Positions 43,901 to 57,639 of a stretch of DNA of 64,000 nucleotides are shown piece by piece. Below the pieces are notes generated by a model that saw nothing but the letters and a program-made list of their open reading frames with translations, did not search any database and had not been told where the DNA came from. Position 1 is the stretch's first letter. Each line of letters starts with the position of its first letter. The DNA is from Nigrospora sphaerica (taxonomy: Eukaryota > Ascomycota > Sordariomycetes > Amphisphaeriales > Apiosporaceae): NCBI GenBank assembly GCA_018287875.1, contig JAGVVL010000002.1:744001-808000 (forward strand). Direction: 5' to 3'. The position numbers and the translations under genes are program-made.

Positions 43901-46900
43901 ACCTGCGAATCAGTGGGCTCTGTGATGTACGGAAAATTTACAGGCCTGTAACGTTGTACGACTTATTACGCGGCTGTGAAACGCTCAAGGGTACGTACTT
44001 ACAGGCATACGGCGCGCAGCATGACCCTCTCATCATGTGATGGCCTCTCCCAGCGGATGAGAGATATCGTTGATGACCACCTTTCGAACTCGGCTTCAGG
44101 TGGAAAACCCTTGCGAATATTTAGAACCAAATCACGGCACCGGCCCTTGAGCGCCTTGAGCGTGCCGGGTAACCAGAACCTGAGGTAAGTAGCACTGATC
44201 ATGCCTGCTTAAGAGGCGAACGGTTGCAACGCTACTGGTGCTCCGTCCGTAGCCCAAACCGCAACCCCTGGCTAGCGACTGCTCGACCCAGCGATTGGAC
44301 CGGCTCATGGCGAACCAACAGCCCACGATACACATAGCTCGATTCATTGCAGGTGAGTCAAAGCCAGTCTAAGCCTACGGTACCGCCAGGCGCCCACTAT
44401 GTGAAAATCTGCTGTGGGCTTAGGCAGCTTGCATCCGGGGCCTTCAGATTCGGGTTAGTACGACGACTCCAACAGACGCACCTCCGAGAGTTACATGAAG
44501 CTACCTAGGGGCTGTCGTCTTTTTCCCTCGGCATACGCATGGAGCTATTGCACGAGCATGGCTTCTATGGTGTTAAGATCCACATCTATAGAAAATTCTA
44601 TATTGTCAGTAAGAACGACGATTGCCTGACTCGGTTACTTATTTTATACATAAATCTCATGCAGGCACCGAACTGTATTCTGTGGAGTTTTGCCCCAATG
44701 GGAATTTAACATGGTACATAAGCTCAATATCCGCATCATTGGTCTTTCTCAAGCCTAGCAAGGCCGCTCGGACGATTGGGGGCGGTGGCTCTGCTATCTA
44801 CCTACTTTGTATGGGACAGTACACCGCGGCTGCTGCGACCAACATACGACAAACCTCCAATGCAATAATGCAATGTCGGCGCCCGGATTTTGAGCCAGCT
44901 ACTCGAACTGACATGGATTTTACTGACACCGGGCCTTATTGGTCACATCATTTAGAGGGGGAAGGGGATTGGCACGCAGCACGCAGGCCAGACCCTCGGA
45001 TAGAAAGGCGTACGACCAACGCAGGACGGTGGTATGGTGGTATCGGGCCAATCGGGGCAGTCGCGGGCACGGGAACGTGACTGCATGTGGATCAGATGGC
45101 GTTTCCACCTCCGCTTCCGCTCCGCTGGCAATGGAAAGAGACACGAGTATTTCCACCCTGGCCCCTGCCCCCCCAGGGGCGTAGCTTTCCTGCTTTCCAC
45201 GCGCCCCTACGGGCCCTCCTCTCGGGGCGCGACGCCGCCAGCAGTCGACCTCCAATGGTCCAAGCTCAGCCGCAACACCGCATTCCTCGCCCGCCCAATC
45301 CATCCCTTGGCTTGCTAGGATTGGAGCGATCTGTACTTCGGCCCCGATTCCGGATACCACCAAGTAACGGCCAAATCGCAGACATGCCTCCCTCTTTCTT
45401 CAACGCCTGTAATCCTAGGTGATGTCGGAAAGCTCGCCAGGTCTCTGGAGCTAGTCGTCCAGCCGGCTGCCCTCCGAGTAGCCCGGGCGAAGGAAAACCA
45501 GCCAACAAGGATTCACTTTTCGGTCCCAGCCTGATCGGTGCCGCTTGCTAAACCCCTCGATGAGCATCGTCATAGAGAAGCGAGCAAATGTCCGGGAGTC
45601 CGCCCGCTCTCCGCCTGTTTGAACAACGTGGAGTGTGTGGGGCGACGGGAGATCGCAATCGCCTTCCGCCCTAGCTTGAACAAGATTTGTGGATGATCGC
45701 TATTTGCAGGTTGAACATGGCATCACGATCTCAGATCGCACCAAGGCTGTCTCGATAAACATACCACGTACGGGCGTTTGGTGTTGGCCATTGGCCACGT
45801 TGGGCACAGCGTGGCACTTGCTAGTTGTAAAAACCTGATAATGCTCTAGACTCAACGGATGACGCCAGTTGCGTTTCGGCCTCAGGGTCTGCCCCGAGTG
45901 GTGCTGGAAGAGGAACCAAGCGGCAACAACACCGTGAGTATCATTTTACCGCCTTGTGACCGGGGGCAAGTTGGCCCACGCTGAGTTGGAAGCATACTTC
46001 TGTCGGCTCGTCAGTTGAGCCGCCGGTGCTATGAACCAGCCAGCTGCGTCCTTAGTTACCCGGGTGCAACGACGTCGGGGTGGGCCATACGAAGCTTGGG
46101 AACGGGCACGAACTGAAAGCGGAGACGCCATTGTCGGTGCCGTACACCCTCTGGCCGGCCGTGGTCAACTGCTTGGAGCCCGGCCCCAAGGTGACTACAG
46201 GGGACACTTGCTTGCCCGTAGTAGCGGCTCTGGGTGCAACGCCTGTGCAGCGCCTCCATCCTTCACTTTGTTATTGCGAGGATGAAAACAATCCCCTTGG
46301 CGGGTACCCCAGCAAGGAACCTGGGAAGAAAAAGAGCGAGAGCCGGTGCTAAACGGATGGATGATCACCTCTAACTGACCAACCAGCTGCTCCGCCGCAA
46401 GCATGCATCTTGATACCAGTCAGGCCCCTCGGCACCGAACAGAGACCAGAGGGGTCTTTTTGAGGCGGTACCTACCAACGAATTCCCTTCTTGTAACCTC
46501 GCAGGCGGACCACAGGAATCATGCGCATCTTAACGCGTTGCCAGCAGCCTTCACTCCTTCCCCATTGGTCTCTCTATCACCTTGTGGGAAACCTCCGCAT
46601 GAGGTCAGACCATTCACTGCGTGGACGCCCAAGTAGGACGTAGCATGTTTGGGCCGGGTTGCATGAACAAACATCCGCCCACCATGATTACAGCAGCTCC
46701 ATGACAGAAAGATCCAGACACCGCTTTCGCGGAAAACTATGCGTGCTACGACAACCCCGGTCCTTACTGAAGTCCCAGGCGCAACCAACTCGGGCAAAAG
46801 CGCCGCACAGCAAAACACTGCCCGAAAGCCACTCCACAATCCACCAGGGATTAGGAGCTTTTACGGCTATTAGGGGACCTGCCGGGGTGCCTGGAAGGTG

Positions 46901-48105
46901 ACCGGGGCGGACATAGCAAGAGCGCAGAGCGAGCTCCTTGTTCAAAGAGAGGCAGGTGTCTGTGGAGGTCTCGCCTGGCGGCAAAAGCCAACGGACGGCT
47001 GACCAGGGCTCTCCGCCGTGGCTGCCGCCATAACCGAAAATCCCCGGGCCCGCAGCGCTCAGGTGGAGACGGAAGCCCGAGGCCTGTTGGTTTACCAGGT
47101 GGCTTCGGCCGTAACGCTGCAAACGCCAAGCAACTTCATTACGCACACGCAGTCGCCATCGCCGGCGGCGCTTCGTCTCACGTTTGCCAGGACTTCCAGA
47201 GGGCGCAGCGCCGATCCTGGCCCCAGAATCTAATGGTCTGTTCACTGATGGTATCCCCTACCAGGTGCACAAATCGACCAGTCTTGGATTCCCGGCGGGG
47301 CCGCCACAGCAGCATCCCCCGGTGGTGGGGGTAACAAGGCGGCCCTTGCCGGCGGCAAATCGGCCCTCGCTCGCGGCAAACCGGCTGTCGTCACTAACAG
47401 AGGCAATATAAGTAATAAGAAAGGTTCGTGAGAGCAACAGACCGCCCACGCGGACACCAATGGCACCCCTCGGTGTGTTGCTGGCCCGCCCGGGCGCGCG
47501 CAGAAGCGGGCAATGGGCCGGCCACCTACCTAAACCCCCCCCCAAACACACTCTGGATCAGTGGCCGGCGAGGGGGCTATCCGGCCGGAGTCAGAAACTT
47601 TGCGAGACTTCCCAGTGCTTTCCCCTCATGTGGTATGATTTTGCGGCCGGTGGTGTGGTTTGGACGCCCGGCATGGGCGCCCAGGTTGATATCGGGTGGG
47701 AGAAAAGTGTGGCATGGGCGAGATTTTGGTCAATACGACGCATGCCAGATGCTCGGGGCCAGATGGCTCGTATTCCGAGCCTTTCATTTCAACCGGTCTC
47801 CGGCGGCGGGTTTCCTTGCCTGATTGCTCATTACATCCGCCTGTCGATTACGAGTTGCTCATAATGCTTGAAGAGGCGCTTGGTCCATATTTTTTAGATT
47901 CATTCATGATCTATCTCGGGGCCGAGGTGAACCTTTGACCCAGGGAACCATGCGAATAGTGTCTGATTGAGCCCCTGAACCAAACCAAACGAGCACCTCG
48001 CTCAGGCGAACGCAAAGCATTCTGTAACCGATGTTACTCTCCCAACGCAAGCGCTCCACTGCCCACTGAGCCGGCATGCTTTTCCGTCCGGGCCCGAGGG
48101 CCCCA
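37844..48105. other. 10.3 kb gene-poor stretch
   Basis: Lies upstream of the C2H2 gene and downstream of the eIF2B gamma gene. I scanned the larger open frames on both strands (for example 38692-39723 -, 43597-44040 +, 44622-45080 +, 46688-47245 -). None shows a domain, a convincing spliced extension or consistent codon bias. No tRNA-like TTCRA box with a paired stem was noticed. It may be an extended promoter, noncoding RNA, or decayed DNA. Confidence 0.5.
37871..37917. repeat. (GT)15 microsatellite in the C2H2 gene 5' leader
   Basis: Fifteen perfect GT units at 37871-37900, then a degenerate continuation. It begins 28 bp upstream of the C2H2 start codon, and on the coding strand reads (CA)n. 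Confidence 0.92.
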
Positions 48106-50014
48106 TCATACGTTTTCCATGTCGTCGTCGTCGTCATCCTCAGCATTCTGCAGCACGTCGTCCATCTCCTGCTCAGTCGCCTCCAGGCCCTCGCTGCTCA
48201 TGAGCTTGGTATCCTTCTCGTCGGCTGTACAAGGTGGGGGTGGGTTTCGTTAGCGCACAGCTGCTTGTACGAGACATGGGCGAAGGATGCGGCAAGACGA
48301 AAAAAAGGGGTAGGGAACTTACTCTTGGGCTCGACCAGCAGGTTCTCCTGGACCTCACAGTCGGTCAGGGTGGTGCCCTCGCCAATGTCGCTCCGCTTGC
48401 CGAGGATGCAGCGCGTCAGCTTGCAGCCCTTGCCGACGACGACGCCATCCATAAGCAGGCACTGGAACAACTTCGCGCCCTCCTTAATCTGGCAGTTGGC
48501 ACCAATGACGGACTCCTTGATGGACGTCTTCTCCTCGACCATAACGTTGTCGGCCACCAAGCTGTCCTGGCGGGTGATGGTGGTGCGTGGCTTGACGCCC
48601 TCGGGGTAGGCCACTTTGCGGTTGTGCGCGTAGGGCGAGGCCTCGGCGCCGGCTTCCTCGACCGACGGCAGCTTGGCCAGCTGAAGCGAGACCGCCAGGA
48701 GCAGCGGTGCCGTGTCGACGCGCCGGATGACGGGCGCCGCCGCCGGGTGGACGTAGGCCAGCAGCGGCGGTACCGTGAACGGTACCTGCTTCTTGGGGGC
48801 GCAGCGGGCCGGCGAGCCCTCGGGCGAGCGCTCCTGCAGCGCGGGCGAATCCGGCGTCTCTTCTGATAGCACAACCGGGCCCTGGATGGCCTTGCGCATG
48901 TTCAGCTTCTCCGGGAGCCCGTCTTGCCAGCCGGCCTTGGCCCACCAGCCCATGACGTCTTCGCCGATGCTCTCCAAGCGCGGGTTCTCGGCTACGAAGT
49001 CCACGACCCACCTCGGGAAGATGTAGATGTGCGCATCTCGGTGGGTTGTCAGAATCTTGATTCTGGGGTGCTTCCGCATCAGACCATGGCGAATTGGAAA
49101 GCCCTTTTGTTCCTCGGTGATTTCTTTCCGGGAGTCCGTAGGCATGGAGAGGACCACTCTGGAAAGGTTGGACAGCAACGAGTCCTTCGGTGCGGGCACA
49201 GTCGTCGGCTGCGAGAAGGGCGACGTGGCGATGAAGTCTGTCTCTTCGCCCTTGATGGGCGTCGCCGACTTGGTCTCGTACCACACGCCCAGGCCTCCAC
49301 TCCCGTGATTGCTGCCGTCCAAGGGACCCGCGGCAGCCCGAACCATCCATGCCTGCAGGAGTTTGTCGCCGCCTAGCTCGCAAACCAGGTCACAGGGCAG
49401 TACCACGAAGTCCGAGGTGAGGATGTTGCGCACCTCAGGCAGCCGCAGAATATCAGCCGTGCCTGTGTTGTTGTCCAGACCTTCAGGGGCGAGCAGGTCC
49501 GGACGCGGATGCGGCAGGCCTGTCAAAAAAGGGTTGATATTGAGTGCCGTGCTGATGGCGTTCGCTGCCGAAGGAGGACAGATGATTGTGATGTCTGTTG
49601 GAACGATTAGCTTGTCGTTTCCACGGCAGACCAACGGAGCCGGCACGGCCTGGACGTCATGCATGGGACTCGGCCGGGTCTAGTCATGCCGGGGTAGGGA
49701 TGAGAGTGCCTCGGCCGGTCCGATAGTGGAACGGCAAGAGGCTTTTTCTTTTTTAGATTGGCGAGAGCAGCGGACGAGCTACAAGGGCGGGAAGCACGAG
49801 CTCAACTATGAGACAGGGGCAAGTGAGTAGTACCTGTGATGCCGGATCGGTAGCAGAAGTCTATCGGGTACCAGACCATGGGCCGGTTGGCAATGGGCAG
49901 CAAAGCCTTGGGGTTCTCATCCGGGTTGGCAGTGAAAGTCGGGAAGGACGAGCCTGGGCCGCAGAGAATGAGAGCCTGCAAGCCGGGCGACGGCGACGAT
50001 ACCGCGTGAGGCAT
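48106..50014 (-). CDS. GCD1: translation initiation factor eIF2B subunit gamma
   Basis: Catalytic-subcomplex subunit of eIF2B, the guanine exchange factor for eIF2, acting in the cytosol and controlled by eIF2 alpha phosphorylation. Exons (complement) 49834-50014, 48323-49594 and 48106-48224 give 523 residues. The N-terminus is a nucleotidyl-transferase-like domain: LQALILCGPGSSFPTF, NPKALLPIANRPMVWYPIDF, GITDITIICPPSAANAIS, TGTADILRLPEV and DFVVLPCDLVCELGG. The C-terminus is a left-handed beta-helix: VIGANCQIKEGAKLFQCLLM, VVVGKGCKLTRCILGKRSDI, GEGTTLTDCEVQENLLVEP. It closes with an acidic tail, NAEDDDDDDMENV. Intron 1 (239 nt) is long for this window. Confidence 0.95.
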
Positions 50015-51629
50015 CGCAGCGGCGGGGTGACGGTTGCTGTCGTCGTCCTCCTCTCACACAAATTTAGGTGGGATGGTTGGATGGATGGTGGGATGGACGT
50101 CTGATCTTGGTGGGGGTGAAAGAGCGAGCAGCGCCGCGAGACGAGGGGCAATCACTGGTGTGTGGGGAAGCAGGCGCGACAGAGACGGAGAGACTCCGGT
50201 GGCAAGTGAATGAACTAGGTAGCCTAGGATAGGCAGAGCTGGAGGGATAGAGGACAACTGCCGCTTTCACTTTTTTTTGCCCTGGTTTCGCTCGTTCAAA
50301 GTCACGTCACGGTCGTCGTTGCCGTCCACTATCGGAATGGGAATTTTGAGTCATCGAGGTTGTTGCGCACGGACGTTTTGACAGTGGTTCCCGTCTGGGT
50401 CGTGAGAAAATGTTGCTTTGGGCCATAGAACTTTCCTGGGTACCTACTTTTAGGTACCAAGGGATGATGGATCTCCGCCACAGCGGCTCCTCGCATGGTG
50501 GCTAGTAGGGCTGGTGGGCGGGCTTTCCCACCTTCCTCTTTCCAACCACGCATCGGCAGTCTGTGGTTTGCGAGTCTGCCATGTGAGCATGCGCAGCATC
50601 GGCTTGCCAGTACTGAGTAGGGACGGGAGGTGGGTACGGTCGAGCATCCACCGGACCACAGTAGATTGTTCCAATCCCGTGGATTGATGGGCAGGACATG
50701 CTCCTGGGCTGCTGGGCCGCGTGCATTAGGAGGTGATGATCTGGTGATGTGGCACCGGACAGCAGCCCTGCTCCCTACCAATCGACATCAATCCTTCCGC
50801 GCGTTGTCTGCCGGCACGGCTGCGAAAGCTGGCTATCGGGCTATCGACTGGCGCATGCGAAGGCAAGCTATAACCCGCCCTAGCCGACCGCCGCAGTCGC
50901 CGTTCCCCCCAGCCGTCGCCAACTACTACGTATGGCTTCTGAGCACGTACGACTTTGGGGGGGTTGGCACCACTAGACCTCCAAACAAGTCCCGATGCGA
51001 TGCCCGCACCCACTCCACCCTTGGAGAGAAAAAAGGGGAAGCACAGGCCATCCGCCTCCCGACACACAGCATGCATGTAGGTATGTGTGTATGTACGTAT
51101 GTATGTACATATGTATGAATGTATGCACATCCACCTTAGTACGGCGTGCGCGGGTGCCCGTCCATCCATGTGCGCGGGCGCGCCGACGTTGGAGCCGCGG
51201 CCTCGGCTGACGGCCCCTGAGGCCAAGACAGGCGAACTGGGGTTCGCCCATGCTCGTTGCCGGGCTCGAGGCCCACGTCAACAGAACACCAGCCACCGCC
51301 AGAACCGCTTGCCCGGGGGAATCGATTCCTGCCCAAAAGATCGCCATGCCCCAACTGACACCTGAAGAGCTTATTGTCCCGGCTTTGTAAGCGCCCCCGG
51401 CCCCCATTGCTTTTCGACGGCACGCCCTGCATCTCGACGAACTGCGACCGATACCCCGCAAACCCGACCTCGACTGTCGTCGCCGCCTGCGTGCGTGTTG
51501 TGCCCGTGTCGTGTCCGTGTCGTGCGTGTCCAGCGTGTCCCACGACCCGTCCGGCACCACCTTGCGCACCGCCTGCAGGAAAAACCACCCCCCAATGACT
51601 GCCATGAACTCCCTGTTTTGATCGCCTCC
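50015..51629. other. divergent intergenic region
   Basis: Promoters of eIF2B gamma (left) and PEX22 (right). Contains a TATG/GTAC microsatellite. Open frames of 160-210 codons on the minus strand near 50973-51682 overlap it and the PEX22 start and look spurious. Confidence 0.55.
51072..51128. repeat. (TATG)n-type microsatellite
   Basis: Degenerate four-base repeat (ATGT/GTAT/GTAC variants) of about 57 bp in the PEX22 promoter side. Confidence 0.85.
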
Positions 51630-53058
51630 ATGTCATCCTCGTACGAGTCGTCGCGATCCCGGCGGAGGGGCGCCTGGGGCAACTGGGTGCCCCTGATCCT
51701 GACGGTTGCCGTCGCCTCGGCCGGTGTCGCCGCCTGGGTCTGGAACCAGCGGCTCAGGGACGACGAGGAAGACGAGTCGGTCCACTCCCAACTCGCCTAC
51801 GAAAGCGGCGACTACTGCGAGAACCCGGCATACAGCGCGACCGGCAGCAGATACCTCGGTACGTCGGTGAATCCTGAGGCCTCGCGGGCCGGGAGCGTCA
51901 CCTATGGCGTGACCGATGATGCCCGGGCCGAAACCAGCTCGAATGCCGGCTCCGGATGGGGAGTGCCCGGCGCCCTGCGCCGGAGCCCAAGCCCCCAACA
52001 GTTCTTCTCCCACGCGGGCAAGACCCTCGCTGCCGGCGCCGGCGCCGTGGGCGCCGCTATGGGCAGCGCACTGGCCGCCATCCGCGAGGAGGACAAGAAC
52101 GCCTATGCTGACCATGAGACGTGGTCAGAGGAAGCCGAGGCAAGGAAGACCACCAAGCCGTCTCCGTCTCCGTCTCCGTCTCCGACTCCGTCCCCGCCCC
52201 CGTCCCAGGTCTCGAACAGACGTCGCAAGACCGTCGCCGTCGTCGTGTCGGCCGATTCCGGAGCCGACGACTTCAGCGACGACGGCTTCCACGAACACGC
52301 TGTATGGAAACGACGCACCTTGTCTGATATATGCGGAGCCGGTGGCTAACGTCAGCTTCCGCCTAGTCCATTCTATCCCACATCCCTCGCAACATCGACT
52401 TTTCGGCCATCAAGCTCTTTGTTTTGGTGTACTCTCCGGGGCTCAAGGAATCCGCCCTTGAGGCGCAGATCGCCGGTGGCGGCGCTGGGGCCGCTTCCTT
52501 GAGCTCGTCATTTTCCAACATCGATCCCGAAAATGCCCATACGCCTGGTAGCGAAAAGAGCCCCCAGTACGTATTGCCCCTACGCGACGGAGGGGTCTGT
52601 GGCCCTGAACCAGTAGTGCTGACATGGATTCGTTTCTTCCCGCTAGGTTGAAATCGACCGCCGACTCGGCTTTTACCGCGCTGTACTCGCAGGCCCTGGG
52701 ACTCGTCGAGAAAGAGACCATGGTGATGCCCTTTACCTCGCCCAATGGGCACGTCCACATCCTGCGGCACCTGCAGCCCGAGGTGGTCTATCTGCAAGAG
52801 TCCCTGGCGGGAGACAACGGCAACTATGTAATGCAACTACAAACGTGGCTTCGGCACGATGTCATCCTCATCGTTGGCGCCGACGGCAGCGGCGGCGGCC
52901 TGGCCGACAGCGACTCAGAAGGCCCGGAGAAACCCGGGGAGAAAGAGGATGTCTGGTGGGAGAGAGAAGAGCGCGTCGGGCGCGGGAGGGGTGTGGTGGT
53001 CGTGGACAGCCTCATGGTGAGCGACGACTGGGAGCGCAGGGTGCTTGGCAAAGAGTAG
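51630..53058 (+). CDS. PEX22: peroxin 22-like protein
   Basis: Peroxisomal membrane anchor for the ubiquitin-conjugating enzyme Pex4, needed to recycle the import receptor Pex5. Exons 51630-52301, 52367-52566 and 52647-53058 give 427 residues. The Ser/Arg-rich N-terminus (MSSSYESSRSRRRGAWGNW) leads into one membrane segment at about residues 19-38 (VPLILTVAVASAGVAAWVW). A long variable region contains a (TCTCCG)n-encoded SPSPSP stretch (DNA 52161-52192). The conserved cytosolic domain begins after splice 1: SILSHIPRNIDFSAIKLFVL, then VYSPGLKES, ALYSQALGLVEKETMVMPF and VYLQESLAGDNG...HDVILIVG. Intron 1 (GTATGG donor, GCTAAC branch site, CCTAG acceptor) is required to reach this frame. The fungal Pex22-like assignment is from pattern memory. 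Confidence 0.82.
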
Positions 53059-54805
53059 CACGACGAAGGAAGCGTTTTATGATACAACTTGGACATGAAT
53101 GCGTTACGTGTCAAGGGGGGAGGCTTGCACAGTAAAAAATACCACTTTTGTTTCGATTTTACTGGTAGAAAAGGGTTTCTCTGTCGATGATAGCCAGTTG
53201 AGCTGTATTCTAGCGTTGAGTTATCTATTCCCGGCCAGCTTGGTTCTTGGGGGAGGGCAGGGGCAGTGTACTCCTTTCGCCGAGTTGACATGGTTCGACA
53301 ACTAGGAGCATTGCTGCAACCACGGGAGCAGATGCCGGCCTCGGGACTGAAGCGATGTTTACCAGCTTCTTCAGAGGGAAATCGCGTACCAGCAGGCTCT
53401 GCCGATAGTGCCGCACATGGTCGATCTACGAGGACCAAAAGTGCCGCATCAGCAAATATACATCCAACAGATACCCAACGCCAGGTTTAGTAGTACACGG
53501 GCCGTTCGGCGCGACGAATAAGTCGTCTGTCACGTCATGGCGGACACGCCAGCGCCTCCGAGACAGGCCTCCTGCCGGTTTTGCATGCCCTCTCCCTGCG
53601 TCGTACCCAAGCCTGGAGACTTGCGCTGCACGAACCAGCGTGTAACACGTAGGGGCACCCGGCGCGGCGGGCGGGAGGTGCGCCGTAGATCTGGCGCACC
53701 ATCCCTCGAACCCATAGCGGAAGCTCTCGCGAGCAGCGGGGCGGCCGACTCCATCGGTTTGGAGCTGTGGGTAACTGTGGAGGGAAATCCCGCGAAACCT
53801 ACGACATCCATGCGGCGCCTAGGTAATGGACTGCATAGGATGTACTTTTGTCTAGGTAGAGACTTCCCCAAGCGTGCTCCGTTCCGTTAGTAACCAAATA
53901 CTGTAGGTAAGTATGTACATGTACGTAGCTCAGTCAAAGCTCCAGCTCTGCCCCCTCTGTGACAACACGGCTGGTTATATAGCAGAACAGTGCCCAATCC
54001 GCCTGGTGAGAGCGAGCATTCGGCCGACTGTCTAGTGCACTCCAACTGAGCCCCTCAGCAGCAGTGTTGCAATGAGTATGGCCCCAGTGCGGCGGAAGTG
54101 ATTCTCTCATCTCAAAGCCAGGGCGGGATGGGCTAGGCATGGCATCTATCTCGTTCATCTGGTTTTCTCGGGACGAGTCACGTGGCTGGTGCACATCGCT
54201 GGGTTGGGTGGTGGTGTGGCTTGTGCGTGGCTCCGCCGGAATAATCCCCAGCAACTGGCGCACCTTCGCAGGGGAGATGAAGTGCGGCTCAATGGACCTT
54301 CATTCAGTCCCAGTAGCAACCTTACATACACCCTCCCCCAAAGCATCCATCCCCACACAAAGCACCACCGCCGCCAAAGCACGTCGCCCCCCAGTAAGCC
54401 GACTCCGAGCATCGCCTTTTCCATCACGACCGCTGGCCGTGCGTGTTGTACTGGCCCTCCGACCTTGGGTGCTGATAAATGCCGCCAGGCGCTTGATTGC
54501 CGCGACGGCCTCCTTACCCAACCGACGTCACTCGCTACGCGACTTGCGACCCACTGCCCGTCATCACGCCCAACTTTCGTCCCCCCAGGACGAGTCCGCG
54601 ATTTCTCCCATCCCAGCGCGACGCTTCGATGAACACGCTGCCTTCGCTCTCGTGGCTCTGACCTTGGCCGCCGCTCTGGGCTGAAGCACGCGTCCGATCG
54701 CCCCTCCCCCGATACGCACCACCTCCGCTTCGCCTCGGAAATCTGCAGAAGCCTCGAACCACCCCCCCAAAACTCGGCAACCCGCCTTCGCTGCGAGCCG
54801 CGGCC
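53059..54805. other. intergenic with SPT20 leader
   Basis: Tandem PEX22 and SPT20 genes flank it. The last 450 bp are C-rich and probably the long 5' leader of SPT20. No gene is supported. Confidence 0.55.
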
Positions 54806-56434
54806 ATGGCTCCGGTCGTGGCTGTTCCTCCCACCCCCATCCCTAATCACAACCCAAACAAGATCAAGCGGGCGCCCCCGGCCGGCATTCAGACGAATGG
54901 CGCCGCTGCCCCCGTGCGCTCTTCGCCGTCACAATCGCCGTCGATGCCGGCCAAGCGGCCGCCGCCCAACGCCGGGCCCAACAGCAAACAGCAGACGGCT
55001 CAGCAGCCCGCCGCCGGCGCAAGTGTTGCGGTCAACGGCGTGAACGGCATGACGAGCCGCCCGAGCAGCATAAGTCGCTCAAGGCGCGATACCCTAACTA
55101 AAAAGCCCGGCCTGCGCTCCAGCAGCCAGGCCTTGGACAGTGCCGTCTCGCAGACGTTTCCATCGCGTCCCGAGGTCATCACCGATGGCTACATTCTAAA
55201 GAAATTTGCCGGCAACCCGCCGTCGCTGGTTGTGCATCTCCACCCCACACATTTCCGCTTTGACCAACAGGATGGCATATTCCCCTACAAGTCGCCTATG
55301 CGCATCTTCTTGGAACATATAAGAACGCGGACCGTCCCTCACGACTTGCTGACGTACTTCAACGACAACGGCGTGCAGTTCTACGATGGATGTCTGATTG
55401 TGCAGGTGCACGACCACAAATCGACAGCCCAGGCCAAGGAAACCAACACTCGGCCCACATCAGCGTCCAGTAAGACGGCGCCTTTCTCTATTCATAACTA
55501 TAATTCCTATATCACGCCCTCGCCCTATGTACCCTATCCTAAAGAGGAGGCCAATGGGATCGACAACGCGCCGGTTCCCTCGGTCGAACAGAAGACGGCT
55601 ACTACCGACGGGAACGAGAAGGAGAGCATGCCTGCACCCGCCTTGCCCGAGGGACAGAAGAGCAAGGGCCCACCCAAGGCTAAGGTAATCACCGTGGTCC
55701 TGCATCCCACTCAAAGCAGCTTGCAGCACGATTTGCTGTTGAAGGCTTTGACGCCGAGCGAGCCCAGTGATGGCAGTGGCATGATCCCCCCACCTACACC
55801 GGGTATGCCCCCGACGCCGACCGCAGCTGTACCGAAGCCACCAACCTCGAAGAAACGTAAACGAGAAGGCATGGAGCTGGACATCAGCAACTTGGCCGCG
55901 GTCGAAGGCCAGATTCTGCTCGCGACAGCAGGCTCGCTTCACTTGGAGCCCACAAAGAGCGTGGAGGAGCTCATCGAGAAGTTGCAAAGCAGAGCCGGTC
56001 CGCAGCACTCGGAGCTTCCGCCTCAGCCCAAAAAGAGGAAGCGGACTGTGGCCGAGAGGGCCGCCGACGAGGCACAGGCGGCTGAACACCAAAAGTATAT
56101 GCTCACCATGGACGAACGTTTGTCGAGCACAAATGGCGGTGGCCAAGGCGCTGGCGAGGGCGCCGATGGCAACGGCCAGTCGGGAGGTGCAATCTTCGAA
56201 CCCCGCTTCGAGAGATTCAAGGTTATCGCAGACATCAAGCGGGAGCATGCCGAAAAAAAGGAGCGGGAGAAAATTCACCAATTGGAACAGGAACGCAAGC
56301 TTGCCGAGCAACGCAAGCAGCAGGAAGCCGTCCGTCAAGCAGAAAATGCCGAAAAAGCTCGACAGGAGCAAGAGGCGGCGCGTCGTGTTCGAATCCAGGA
56401 ACAGCAGCGCCGTGCCCACTTGCAACAGCAAGCC

Positions 56435-56511
<77 letters not shown>

Positions 56512-57576
56512 GCAGCAGCAGCAAGCTGCTCAAGCCCAGGCTGCTCAAGCCCAAGCCGCTGCCGCACAGGCGGCCGCGGCTCAATCCGCGCAGTCGCCCC
56601 CAAATATGCAGCCTCAACTGTCCCAAGCATCCCACGGCCACCCAGCACCAAGCCCAATGCCGACGGCGGTGCCCGCCCACCGCTTTCCTCAAGGCGTGTC
56701 TCAACCGCCAGTGTCGTCTCCGGTTGTACGCCAGAATACCCCGCAGAACATGTCTTCTCCCATGGTTGGAAACGTGCCAATGCAGCAGAGCAACTCGGCC
56801 ATGGGTGGAAGCCCCGCGCGTCCGTCATCCGTCGTCCAGAACCAGGCGCCGATGGGGGTGCCGATGGCCGTCAGCATGTCTGCTATGGGGAGCCAGCAAA
56901 GCCATCCAGGAGGCACTCCTCGTATGCCTAGTGCCACCCCCCAGTTGGGCCACAACACGCCAATCAACAGACCTATGCCTACTCCGAGGTTGACGCAAGC
57001 CAGCCCACCCCCTGCCATGATGGCACAGAACTCGCAGCCAGGCCAACCCATGCTTATGGGCGGCCAGAACCTGCAACAACAGATGCAAAATCTGCAAAAT
57101 ATGCATAATATGCAAAACATGCAGAACATGCAAAATCCCATGCTCGCGGCCCAGATCGCTGCTCAGCAACGTGCACGGATCGCCATGCAGAACCAGATGG
57201 GGGCGAACATGCAGCAGAACAACATGCTTAATGGGCAGAATGCGCAGCAGATGCAGCAGATGCAGCAACTACAGCTCCAGATGCTCCAGCAACGTCAACA
57301 GCAGGCACAACTGCAGCAACAGCTCGCCAATATGCAAAACCAGTCGATGCTGAATCCCACCATGCAAGCTCAGCTTACCCAACGCTACCAACAGCAAATA
57401 GCCCAGTTGCAGCACCAGCAGCAGCAAATGCAGAACAGCATGGGTAACCAGCAGATGGCCAACATGAATTTCATGAACGCCAACGGCATGAACGCTGGAC
57501 AAATCAGCGCTGCACAAATGGCGGCAATGCAACATATGCAGCAGCAGAATCCGCAGCAGCAGATGATGATGCAGCA

Positions 57577-57639
<63 letters not shown>

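Noticed and set aside
46688..47245. 185-codon minus-strand frame in the gene-poor block
   Set aside because: Irregular composition, no motif and no supporting splice structure.
55460..56704. 414-codon minus-strand frame with a poly-Leu run
   Set aside because: Antisense of SPT20; the Leu run is the complement of the CAG repeat.
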